The notes under the pieces are model-generated. The model saw only the letters and a program-made list of their open reading frames with translations, made no database searches and was not told the DNA's origin. From Treponema sp. (GTDB lineage: Bacteria; Spirochaetota; Spirochaetia; Treponematales; Treponemataceae), in NCBI GenBank assembly GCA_024695475.1, contig JAILIC010000113.1, forward strand, positions 1 through 37,577: a stretch of 37,577 bases of DNA. Direction: 5' to 3'. This document shows positions 29,577-36,650 of this stretch, piece by piece; the first letter of the stretch is position 1, and the number at the start of each line of letters is the position of its first letter. The position numbers and the translations under genes were made by a program.

Positions 29577-30911
29577 ATGAAAAAGGTCATCACCTACGGA
29601 ACATATGATTTACTCCATTATGGGCATATTCGTTTACTCAAAAGGGCAAAAGAGCTTGGAGATTATCTCATTGTTGGTGTTACCTCCGATGCGTATGATA
29701 AAGTACGTGGTAAAATCAATGTGCAGCAGTCCCTCATGGAACGTATCGAGGCGGTTAAAGCAACTGGTATTGCAGATCAAATCATCGTCGAAGAATATGA
29801 TGGTCAAAAAATTGATGACATCCAAAAGTACTCTGTCGATATTTTTACTGTTGGTTCTGACTGGAAAGGTAAGTTTGACTATCTAAACGAGTATTGTAAG
29901 GTCATCTACCTCGATAGAACTGAAGGAATTTCTAGTTCTGAAATTCGAGCTGAAAAGCGCGAAATCAAACTGGGATTACTAGGTTCCTCACCTATCCTCA
30001 ATAAATTTGAACGAGAAAGTCACTTTGTAAATGGTGTAAGTATTTCTGGTATCTGTTGTGATGATGTTTCTGCATTAAGCGAGAATATACAAAAATTACC
30101 GTTGATAACACAAAGTGTTGATACATTGCTTGATGCTTCAGATGCCATCTATATTATTTCGGAACCGACGACTCACTATGATATCATAAAAAAGGCACTG
30201 CTCAAACAAAAGCATGTACTGGTTGAGTCTCCAATTGCATTGCAATATGCCCATTGGAAGGAACTGACAGAACTTGCCGAAAAGAATAATTGTATTCTTA
30301 TGGACGGTATCAAAACAGCCTATGCAGATGCCTATAAACACCTTAAACTGCTGGTAAAATCTGGTGTTATCGGGAAAGTTGTTTCCATCGATTGTACGTG
30401 TACAAGTTTACGTCCCGTTGATACTGATACCAGCAATACAGCTTGGAACAGTCTCTGTGCATGGGGACCAACAGCCCTGCTCCCCATTTTTCAGCTATTA
30501 GGAACTGATTATAAATCACGCTCCATTACAACTCATCTATTACACCCTAAAAGCAATTACGACATGTTTACTAAAGTTGACTTCATTTATAAAGATGCCG
30601 TTGCTTCACTTAAGGTTGGACAAGGTGTAAAAAGTGAAGGAGAATTGATCATATCGAGTTCCAAAGGGTATATTTATGTTCCAGCTCCCTGGTGGAAAAC
30701 CGATTACTTTGAAATACGTTATGAAAATCCCGCTGATAACAAACGTTATTTTTATCAACTGGATGGCGAGGGTATCAGATACGAGATTGTATCGTTTATA
30801 AAGGCGATACAGACTGGTATTAATTTTTACTTTATTGATAAGTCAGTTTCAAGTGCTATAACCTCACTAATCGAAGACTTTTACAATAAAAAAGACATTA
30901 CGTTAATTTAG
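29577..30911 (+). CDS. TagD-like cytidylyltransferase fused to a Gfo/Idh/MocA-like domain
   Basis: 444 residues. Residues ~1-130 match glycerol-3-phosphate cytidylyltransferase (TagD): TYGTYDLLHYGHIRLL with intact HxGH (H14, H17) and RTEGISSSEIR (118-124). Residues ~133-444 resemble Gfo/Idh/MocA oxidoreductases in layout, but the nucleotide-binding glycine loop reads GLLGSSPI and the catalytic EKP is ESP (S218 in place of lysine). The first domain should make a CDP-linked alcohol; the second may bind a ligand or be a divergent dehydrogenase. Lies 9 bases after the aminotransferase. RBS AAGGA. Probably supplies the donor for the TagF-like protein at 27221. Confidence 0.8.
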   Translation: MKKVITYGTYDLLHYGHIRLLKRAKELGDYLIVGVTSDAYDKVRGKINVQQSLMERIEAVKATGIADQIIVEEYDGQKIDDIQKYSVDIFTVGSDWKGKFDYLNEYCKVIYLDRTEGISSSEIRAEKREIKLGLLGSSPILNKFERESHFVNGVSISGICCDDVSALSENIQKLPLITQSVDTLLDASDAIYIISEPTTHYDIIKKALLKQKHVLVESPIALQYAHWKELTELAEKNNCILMDGIKTAYADAYKHLKLLVKSGVIGKVVSIDCTCTSLRPVDTDTSNTAWNSLCAWGPTALLPIFQLLGTDYKSRSITTHLLHPKSNYDMFTKVDFIYKDAVASLKVGQGVKSEGELIISSSKGYIYVPAPWWKTDYFEIRYENPADNKRYFYQLDGEGIRYEIVSFIKAIQTGINFYFIDKSVSSAITSLIEDFYNKKDITLI

Positions 30912-30924
30912 TATAGTTACATTA

Positions 30925-30944
30925 TATAGTTAATAGTTAAAGGA
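30925..30944 (+). promoter_or_regulatory. Possible -10 (TATAGT) and AAAGGA RBS before the GT4 pair
   Basis: In the 42-base gap after the TagD-Gfo gene, TATAGT (30925-30930) and AAAGGA (30939-30944) precede the ATG at 30954. The -35 is not convincing. Confidence 0.25.
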
Positions 30945-30953
30945 TACTAATAC

Positions 30954-32060
30954 ATGAAAGTTGCTATTGTCCATGACTGGCTCGTAAATTACGGAGGAGC
31001 GGAACGTGTTGTTGAGTCACTGCTTACGCTCTATCCTGATGCTGATATCTTTACACTCGTTTATGACAAAAAAAAGATGGCAAAGCATTTTGCTCCTGAA
31101 AAGGTACATACTTCATTTGTACAAAAAATACCAGGTTCTACACGATTATATACCAAGCTTTTAACATTTATGCCAAAAGCTTTTGAGTCGTTTGATTTAA
31201 CTGGTTACGATTTGGTACTTTGCTCATCATCATCCTGTGCAAAAGGGGTTATTACATCTCCAACAGTTCCGCATATCGCCTACATACACACGCCTATGAG
31301 ATATGCATGGGATTTATTCTATGATTATAAAAAACGAAGTGGCAGACTCACTCGCTTTTTTATGGATCGTTGGATGCCACACATGCGTTTGTGGGATTAT
31401 GTATCCAGCCAGCGACAGGATGTTCTTATTGCAAATTCAAACTATATTGCACGGCGCATCAAAAAATGTTGGAATCGCGAAGCTGTGGTTGTGTATCCAC
31501 CTGTAAATACCAGCCGTCTGCATCCTAATAACAAGGAGAGCGAAGACTTTTATGTGGTATTTTCGCGATTTGTTCCATACAAGCGTGTAGACTTAGCAAT
31601 AACAGCCTGTATTAAAGCGCATAAAAAGCTTGTAGTCATTGGTGGTGGCAGTCTCGAAAAAGAATTAAAACTGCTTGCCTCCGGTCACGATGATATCGTA
31701 TTTACTGGGAGAATATCTGACGAAGCTGTGCAGGATTACTTGCAGCGATGTAAGGCTCTTATTTTTTGTGCAGAAGAAGATTTTGGCATTATTCCTGTTG
31801 AAGCACAGGCATGCGGTCGTCCCGTTATTGCCTATGGTAAAGGTGGTGCACTCGAAACTGTTGTCGATGGCAAAACTGGTGTATTTTTTAATGAGCAAAC
31901 AACCGACAGTGTCTGTGATGCTATAGAACGCTTTGAGCAGTTATATGAGCAGCGTGTGTTTGACGCCAGTACCATCGTTAGTCATGCTGCCCGTTTTTCT
32001 GAAGAACGCTTTATTACCCAAATGCGAGAGGTCATCAATGAAGCTTGCAATCGATTGTAG
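30954..32060 (+). CDS. GT4-family mannosyltransferase-like protein (WbaZ-like)
   Basis: 368 residues. KVAIVHDWLVNYGGAERVVE at the N-terminus, YIHTPMRYAWDLFYDY, VLIANSNYIARRIKK, FSRFVPYKRVDLAI and the donor motif EEDFGIIPVEAQACGRPVIAYG with two glutamates form the pattern seen in WbaZ/WbdB/C-type GDP-mannose-dependent GT4 enzymes. Cytoplasmic or peripheral. Overlaps the next GT4 by 23 bases. The mannose assignment is by family resemblance only. Confidence 0.85.
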   Translation: MKVAIVHDWLVNYGGAERVVESLLTLYPDADIFTLVYDKKKMAKHFAPEKVHTSFVQKIPGSTRLYTKLLTFMPKAFESFDLTGYDLVLCSSSSCAKGVITSPTVPHIAYIHTPMRYAWDLFYDYKKRSGRLTRFFMDRWMPHMRLWDYVSSQRQDVLIANSNYIARRIKKCWNREAVVVYPPVNTSRLHPNNKESEDFYVVFSRFVPYKRVDLAITACIKAHKKLVVIGGGSLEKELKLLASGHDDIVFTGRISDEAVQDYLQRCKALIFCAEEDFGIIPVEAQACGRPVIAYGKGGALETVVDGKTGVFFNEQTTDSVCDAIERFEQLYEQRVFDASTIVSHAARFSEERFITQMREVINEACNRL

Positions 32061-33096
32061 AATGTGTGGTAAAAGTGGGATAGGTGCGTTTATAGACGGT
32101 ATCTTACCCTATCTGATTGAAAGTGATACTGTCTTGCTATTAATCGGGTATACACAAGCAGTTGCAAAACCAACAGTCTCAATTATTCCTTGCGACATAC
32201 CAGTATTTTCGCTCAAAGAAATGCTCTTTTTTCCAAAGCAAATCGCAGCACACATTAATGCTTGCGATGCCTTTTTTACACCATATTGCAATATACCATC
32301 TGGCATAACCGTTCCGATCTATACCACTATCCATGACGTTGTATTTTTGGATGTACCTGGTCTCGCATCTCGTCTAGGAACAGTACTGAGAAAAATAATG
32401 TATTTATATGCAGTCTATCGCTCAAAAGGAATTTTTACAGTTTCGGAATTTAGTAAGTCTCGTATTCAGAAAACATTACACTGCAAAAAAGAAATAACGG
32501 TCGTACACAGTAGCGTTCCTGATTATTTACAAAAACCATTACATCCACGCCCAACAAAAACTGATACTATCATTTTTATTGGCAATATCAAAAAGCATAA
32601 AGGACTGCATACATTGATTCCTGCTTTTTCTAAGTTGCGTGAAAGATGCAGCATAAATGGTGTAGCACTGCCCACCCTTATGATAGTTGGTTCACAAGAA
32701 AATTTTAGGACAAAAGATGCAGAACTGACTGAGTTGCAAAATGATAATCAAAATACTGGTATTGCGTTTACAGGCTTTGTCACTAACGAAACATTACAGA
32801 CGCTGATAGCTTCGGCAAAACTACTCGTACAACCCTCACTTTATGAAGGTTTTGGTTTGCCACCCATGGAAGCCTTATGCAATGGAACAAGAGCACTTGT
32901 ATCAGACATTGCAGTCTTTAAGGAAGTATACCACAATTTACCGGTAACCTACTTTAAGACAGGAGACTGTAACGATTTATGTGATAAAATGTATACACTA
33001 TGGACCGAAACAGCTGATATGCCGTGTACGGGCAATTGTTATTCATTTAGCAAAACGACACACAAAATTCTAGATAGTATACAAGGAAAGCTCTGA
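32038..33096 (+). CDS. GT4-family glycosyltransferase
   Basis: 352 residues from ATG 32038; the in-frame TTG at 31933 would add 35 residues of non-homologous sequence, and GAGAGG at 32025 supports the ATG. IDCRMCGKSGIGAFIDGIL, TIHDVVFLDVPG, GIFTVSEFSKSRI, FIGNIKKHKGLHTLI and YEGFGLPPMEALCNG are classical GT4 motifs. It is the last gene of the polysaccharide block; a hairpin terminator candidate follows 19 bases downstream. Confidence 0.85.
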   Translation: MKLAIDCRMCGKSGIGAFIDGILPYLIESDTVLLLIGYTQAVAKPTVSIIPCDIPVFSLKEMLFFPKQIAAHINACDAFFTPYCNIPSGITVPIYTTIHDVVFLDVPGLASRLGTVLRKIMYLYAVYRSKGIFTVSEFSKSRIQKTLHCKKEITVVHSSVPDYLQKPLHPRPTKTDTIIFIGNIKKHKGLHTLIPAFSKLRERCSINGVALPTLMIVGSQENFRTKDAELTELQNDNQNTGIAFTGFVTNETLQTLIASAKLLVQPSLYEGFGLPPMEALCNGTRALVSDIAVFKEVYHNLPVTYFKTGDCNDLCDKMYTLWTETADMPCTGNCYSFSKTTHKILDSIQGKL

Positions 33097-33115
33097 TAAA
33101 TTAGTATTGCTGTTC

Positions 33116-33144
33116 CCGACCGCAAAAAGGTCGGTTGGGTCTTT
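33116..33144 (+). terminator. Hairpin terminator candidate after the glycan operon
   Basis: CCGACC (33116-33121) and GGTCGG (33129-33134) form a perfect six-pair stem with loop GCAAAAA, followed by a moderately T-rich TTGGGTCTTT. A T8 run is at 33170-33177. It lies between convergent genes and could serve both strands. Confidence 0.55.
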
Positions 33145-33196
33145 CGCCTTCGTAGCATAGCCGCTTTGTTTTTTTTATTAAACAGCCAGATCAGTC

Positions 33197-34765
33197 TTAA
33201 TACTTCCAGCCTACAAGACCCTTAGCTGCACTTGAGAATACAACACCTACCTTATACATGGTCTTTCCGCTTACTGCAAAACGCTCTGCATAGCCGTTTG
33301 CATCTATCTGAGACAAAGCCTCCGTGACAACTTCATCAAATGCTCGTCCTTTATCCATCTTAAGCTCAAAGATAAAGACTGCGTCTTTTGTCGTAACTAC
33401 AACATCACTGCGTCCTGCAACTGACTGCAGCTCGCTTACTACATTGGTACCTGCCAAACGGAAAATCAGATGCGTCACTGACTCGTAGTAGTTTTCGCAC
33501 ATGTCCTTTTTTACGACAGTCGGTAAATCTGCAATCGAAGCTTTTATGATCGAAAGCACCCGGTCTATATCCTTATTCTTCAAGGCCTGCCGTATATTGT
33601 TTACCTCCAGCCCCATGTCATCATAAGGAACCGTGATGAACTTTTTAAGCAATACTTCCAGAAATCCCTGCTCAATTTCCCGGTTTGGAAAGTCCAGGGT
33701 ATACAGTTCATCTTCTTTGTCGTACCCCTTTATGGTAAGATAACCGCTTTGATAAATCACCGGCAGCATGTTTTTGCTGTCAGGATCATAGTTCTTAAAC
33801 TGGTTTTCATTTGCAAGCCTGCCGTTTACCAGCGTCGAAAGCTCAAGCGGCTGGTTCTGTAATGTCTTTACAAGGAAAGACGGGGTTCCGCTCTCAAACC
33901 AATAGGAGCCGAAAGCTTTTTCCTTAAAGCATTTTAAAAGGCAAAACGGATTGTATACACCTTCACCCTCATATGAAAAATGATAGCCGTCATACATCCG
34001 GGCAAGTTTATCTTTTGCCTCAGAAACGGTCATTTCCTGACGGTCAGCAAGGGCCTGTATCTCCGGTCCAAAATATTCTTCAAACTCTGACTCAGAAATG
34101 CCGCATAATGTAGAAAAATCGCTGTTTAAGCTGATATCATCCAGCTGATTCAAGCCGCTGAATATGTTTACATGGCTTACTTTTGTGATGCCGGTTATGA
34201 ACAAAAAGCGGATGTACTTATCCAGGTCTTTCAGCGGACTGTAAAAATTACGCAGCTCCTGACGGTTCTGCTCCTCATATTCTGTGTAGAGGGCATCAAG
34301 GATAGGCTTGTCATATTCGTCAATCAGGATGGCGACCTGCTTTTGTTTCTTTTCACTCACAGTAAGAATCAAATTACTTAAACGTACAGAGGGATTGTCT
34401 GATAGCTTGGTTATTCCGTTTTCCTGTTCATATTTACCAAGAATAAAGTCTATCGTTGACAAAAGCTTTTCTTTATTTTCATAGGAGCCTCCGCCAAAAC
34501 TGATTTTGAGTACAGGATACTCTTCCCACTTGTCTTCAAGTTTCTCTATTGCAAGCCCCTTAAAGAGGTCTTTTTTGCCAAGAAAATAGTATTCAAAAGT
34601 TGAGAGCAGCAGGCTCTTGCCAAACCTGCGCGGACGGCTTAAGAAATATGGTGTAGCTGTCCGTGTAAGATTATAAATATACTGAGTCTTATCTACATAT
34701 ACATAATTGCCGTTACGCAGTTTTTCAAAATCCTGAATTCCGATTGGCAGATATCTTGGTTCCAT
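33197..34765 (-). CDS. AAA-ATPase-like protein with C-terminal PD-(D/E)XK nuclease-like domain
   Basis: 522 residues on the minus strand, the usual size of this family (AAA-ATPase_like plus PDDEXK_9), which occurs in many near-copies in gut bacteria. The start PIGIQDFEKLRNGNYVYVDK is diagnostic. The P-loop is RPRRFGKS (44-51), Walker B-like ILIDEYD is at 146-152, and the nuclease motif is D454 (GRSDVVV) with E467-x-K469 (FELKMD). The function is not firmly established; mobile-element or defence roles have been suggested for the group. Transcribed toward the glycan operon. All key residues are present and the frame is intact. Confidence 0.9.
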   Translation of the reverse strand: MEPRYLPIGIQDFEKLRNGNYVYVDKTQYIYNLTRTATPYFLSRPRRFGKSLLLSTFEYYFLGKKDLFKGLAIEKLEDKWEEYPVLKISFGGGSYENKEKLLSTIDFILGKYEQENGITKLSDNPSVRLSNLILTVSEKKQKQVAILIDEYDKPILDALYTEYEEQNRQELRNFYSPLKDLDKYIRFLFITGITKVSHVNIFSGLNQLDDISLNSDFSTLCGISESEFEEYFGPEIQALADRQEMTVSEAKDKLARMYDGYHFSYEGEGVYNPFCLLKCFKEKAFGSYWFESGTPSFLVKTLQNQPLELSTLVNGRLANENQFKNYDPDSKNMLPVIYQSGYLTIKGYDKEDELYTLDFPNREIEQGFLEVLLKKFITVPYDDMGLEVNNIRQALKNKDIDRVLSIIKASIADLPTVVKKDMCENYYESVTHLIFRLAGTNVVSELQSVAGRSDVVVTTKDAVFIFELKMDKGRAFDEVVTEALSQIDANGYAERFAVSGKTMYKVGVVFSSAAKGLVGWKY

Positions 34766-34846
34766 GCTTTTATATTACCATTGATTCAGACACTTTACAA
34801 TAAAACATTTTTGCTGCAATTTGACTTCATAAAACTGCTGTTTTTG

Positions 34847-34890
34847 GTCAAAAAAGCTCAAAATTCACATGAATTCTACGCTTTTTTGAC
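34847..34890. repeat. Perfect 11-bp inverted repeat with nested inner stem
   Basis: GTCAAAAAAGC (34847-34857) and GCTTTTTTGAC (34880-34890) are exact reverse complements. Inside the 22-base loop, AATTC (34862-34866) and GAATT (34871-34875) form a second stem. It lies in the 146-base gap between the divergent ATPase start and the RHS tip, just before the point where RHS homology begins. Confidence 0.6.
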
Positions 34891-34911
34891 GCTTTCCCCA
34901 CAAATTGTAAT

Positions 34912-35544
34912 TTGTTTGCATACGCCGCAAACAATCCGGTCAAGTACACGGACCCAGATGGCAAATCACCTGTACATTTTATTCCATCAATTGGATGGAG
35001 TCATCATGCACCCCAGCGACTCTTCGGTTACTTTAATGTTTATGATCCAGCTTCAATTCTTTTAGGCTTTGATATTCATGGAACACAAATTGATGTAAAT
35101 GATTTTACTATCAGAATGTGGAAAGGAAACTATAGTTTTGCTGGTGCCGGTTGTGAATTAGGTATTTATACAAGAAATGGGGCTGCAATGAATCGGGATG
35201 AATTGTCCAGTCTTGGGATTGTATCATCTTCTTCTGAGCTTTATGTCGAGAATGGGAAAAAACCTTTAATAGGTACATCTAAAGAAGGTAAACCAAGTTT
35301 CTGGACAACACAATTCCACCCGTTACTAGCATGGATAGCACTTAAGAGTGAATTGACTGCAAAATTTCAACTTAACTTTGATACGAAAGAACATGCTGAA
35401 AACTTTTTTAATCAAATTGCAGGTAAAGGGGATAAAGCCGAAAGTTATTTTTGGAATGGCTTTCTCAATAAAGAAAAAGTTGATTTTTATCTGAGCGAAG
35501 ATAAAAAATCTGTCATATTTAAGTATGGAGATTTTGACAAATGA
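34912..35544 (+). pseudogene. Orphan RHS C-terminal toxin tip with DUF4474-like domain
   Basis: The 210-codon frame opens with FAYAANNPVKYTDPDGK, the conserved end of an RHS-repeat core, but no RHS repeats lie upstream. The only start is a TTG without a visible ribosome-binding site. After the core end, residues ~60-190 (IRMWKGNYSFAGAGCELGIY; FWTTQFHPLLAW; DTKEHAENFF) resemble DUF4474, a domain found at polymorphic toxin ends. It reads as a displaced toxin tip, the kind of cassette exchanged beneath RHS cores. The stop overlaps the downstream lipoprotein start (ATGA), as in toxin-immunity pairs. Toxic activity is unknown; the DUF4474 match is from memory of the pattern. Confidence 0.7.
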
Positions 35545-36278
35545 AAAAGTTTCAATTTTTATTATTTACAATGTTTTTTTCTTTATGCACAGGCTGTACA
35601 ATGTCAAGAAGTTATAGTTTTTATAATGCAATTTACAGGGAAGATGTAAACCTTGTAAAAGAATTACTTGAAGAAGGTTCGGATCCAGATAAATGCAGGG
35701 GAGAAGCAGGATGGGTAGATGGTAATCCATTGAAAATTGTGTCTGAAAGTTTTGAAAATACATTTTATAGCGGTAAGACTGATGATTTCAAAGACATTCA
35801 GTTATTGAATTTACTAATTGATTATGGAGCCGATATAAATCGTTTGCCATATGTTTGGGCACGTGTTTATACATGGGGAAATAAAGAGCTAGACTCTTCT
35901 TTGACATCAATCTATAAATATCATAAAGATGAAATCGGTGAGCGGAATCCAGAAGATAATTTTATTAAAGATTCAAACCGTTTGTTGAAAGCTATGCTTG
36001 AAAAAGGAATGAGCCCGAATATGAAAGGACATCCTGTTCCGTACACACATAGACTGAAACTATTGTTTTTCAATGATAGAATAGCTTTTATGTATTTTAA
36101 TTCTTCAAAGGCAACGACCCCACTCTATGAGGCAATAAAAAAAGGAATGAGATGGGAAAGTCAGGTAGATTTACTTCTTGAATACGGCGCAACTTTGGAT
36201 GAATCATGTCTTGAAGCTGCTCAACAGAGTGGAGACGAAGCGATGGTATTAAAAATAGAGAAACTGATGAAAAAATGA
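35541..36278 (+). CDS. Ankyrin-repeat lipoprotein, probable immunity protein
   Basis: 245 residues. The N-terminus KKFQFLLFTMFFSLCTGCT is a lipoprotein signal with a relaxed spirochaete-type lipobox (C19). Ankyrin-like repeats follow: FYNAIYREDVNLVKELLEEG, LLNLLIDYGADINRLP, TPLYEAIKKGM...VDLLLEYGATLD, and a last LEAAQQSGDEAMVLKIEKL. Ankyrin proteins are a known immunity class in RHS/CDI polymorphic toxin systems. Four-base overlap with the toxin tip supports pairing. A lipid-anchored periplasmic location would imply a toxin acting in the periplasm or at the membrane. Without the functional RHS carrier it may act as an orphan immunity gene. Confidence 0.75.
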   Translation: MKKFQFLLFTMFFSLCTGCTMSRSYSFYNAIYREDVNLVKELLEEGSDPDKCRGEAGWVDGNPLKIVSESFENTFYSGKTDDFKDIQLLNLLIDYGADINRLPYVWARVYTWGNKELDSSLTSIYKYHKDEIGERNPEDNFIKDSNRLLKAMLEKGMSPNMKGHPVPYTHRLKLLFFNDRIAFMYFNSSKATTPLYEAIKKGMRWESQVDLLLEYGATLDESCLEAAQQSGDEAMVLKIEKLMKK

Positions 36279-36288
36279 TACCTTCATA

Positions 36289-36321
36289 CCTGGCGTTTCC
36301 GGCGTGACTGGAATCGCTAGG
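36289..36321 (+). terminator. Imperfect hairpin just after the ankyrin lipoprotein
   Basis: CCTGGCGTTTCC (36289-36300) pairs with GGAATCGCTAGG (36310-36321) at 10 of 12 positions around a 9-base loop, starting 10 bases after the stop codon. There is no T-tract, so it may be a terminator-like or mobile-element hairpin. Confidence 0.4.
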
Positions 36322-36325
36322 TGTT

Positions 36326-36353
36326 AGTCATATCAATAGCAATTGATTTGACT
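36326..36353. repeat. 12-bp inverted repeat with 4-base loop
   Basis: AGTCATATCAAT (36326-36337) and ATTGATTTGACT (36342-36353) are reverse complements at 11 of 12 positions, loop AGCA. It lies immediately before the 22-bp repeat array and could be an element terminus. Confidence 0.5.
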
Positions 36354-36360
36354 ATCAATC

Positions 36361-36514
36361 TGACTTACTGTCACAATAATTATGACTTACGTTCACAATG
36401 ATTACGACTTACGGTCACAATAATTATAATGGACAGTCAGAAAGATTCTGTACGACGTGGGAGATAATTCTGTACGACGTGGGAGATAATTCCGTACAAC
36501 GTTAGGAAATTGAT
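36361..36514 (+). repeat. Seven in-phase degenerate 22-bp direct repeats
   Basis: Units start at 36361, 36383, 36405, 36427, 36449, 36471 and 36493. Units 1-3 share GACTTAC and TCACAAT; units 5 and 6 are identical over 22 bases (TGTACGACGTGGGAGATAAT then TC); units 4 and 7 are intermediate or degenerate. There are no spacers. The array ends where a short ORF starts. This lies in the 372-base stretch 36279-36650 that has no other clear gene. Multiple ~22-bp repeats at an element end recall transposase-binding sites of Tn7- and IS21-type elements; that identity is inferred. Confidence 0.65.
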
Positions 36515-36592
36515 ATGTCATTCACAGAGCTTCTGACAACCACAGTAGATACTCATGATATGCAAGACTATGGCAAAACCGTTACTTTATAA
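36515..36592 (+). CDS. 25-codon ORF after the repeat array, possibly a truncated element gene
   Basis: ATG to TAA, 25 residues beginning MSFTELLTTTVDTHDMQDYG, with AGGAAA (36504-36509) at suitable spacing. It may be the cut N-terminus of a transposase whose promoter/end region is the repeat array. I do not recognise it; coding status is uncertain. Confidence 0.3.
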   Translation: MSFTELLTTTVDTHDMQDYGKTVTL

Positions 36593-36621
36593 GCTTAATA
36601 CCACCTGAATATGCCGATAAA

Positions 36622-36636
36622 ATGGTTAAAAACCAT
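36622..36636. repeat. Short palindrome upstream of the recombinase
   Basis: ATGGTT and AACCAT flank AAA, ending three bases before the AGGGGTGAT ribosome-binding site of the recombinase. It may be an operator or a hairpin limiting translation. Confidence 0.3.
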
Positions 36637-36650
36637 ACAGGGGTGATACT

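Noticed and set aside
31933-32037. TTG start for the last GT4
   Set aside because: The extension only re-reads the preceding GT4 gene in another frame; ATG 32038 has GAGAGG upstream and begins the family motif.
36361-36514. CRISPR array
   Set aside because: The repeats abut directly with no spacers of constant length, unit sequences diverge, and no cas genes are near.
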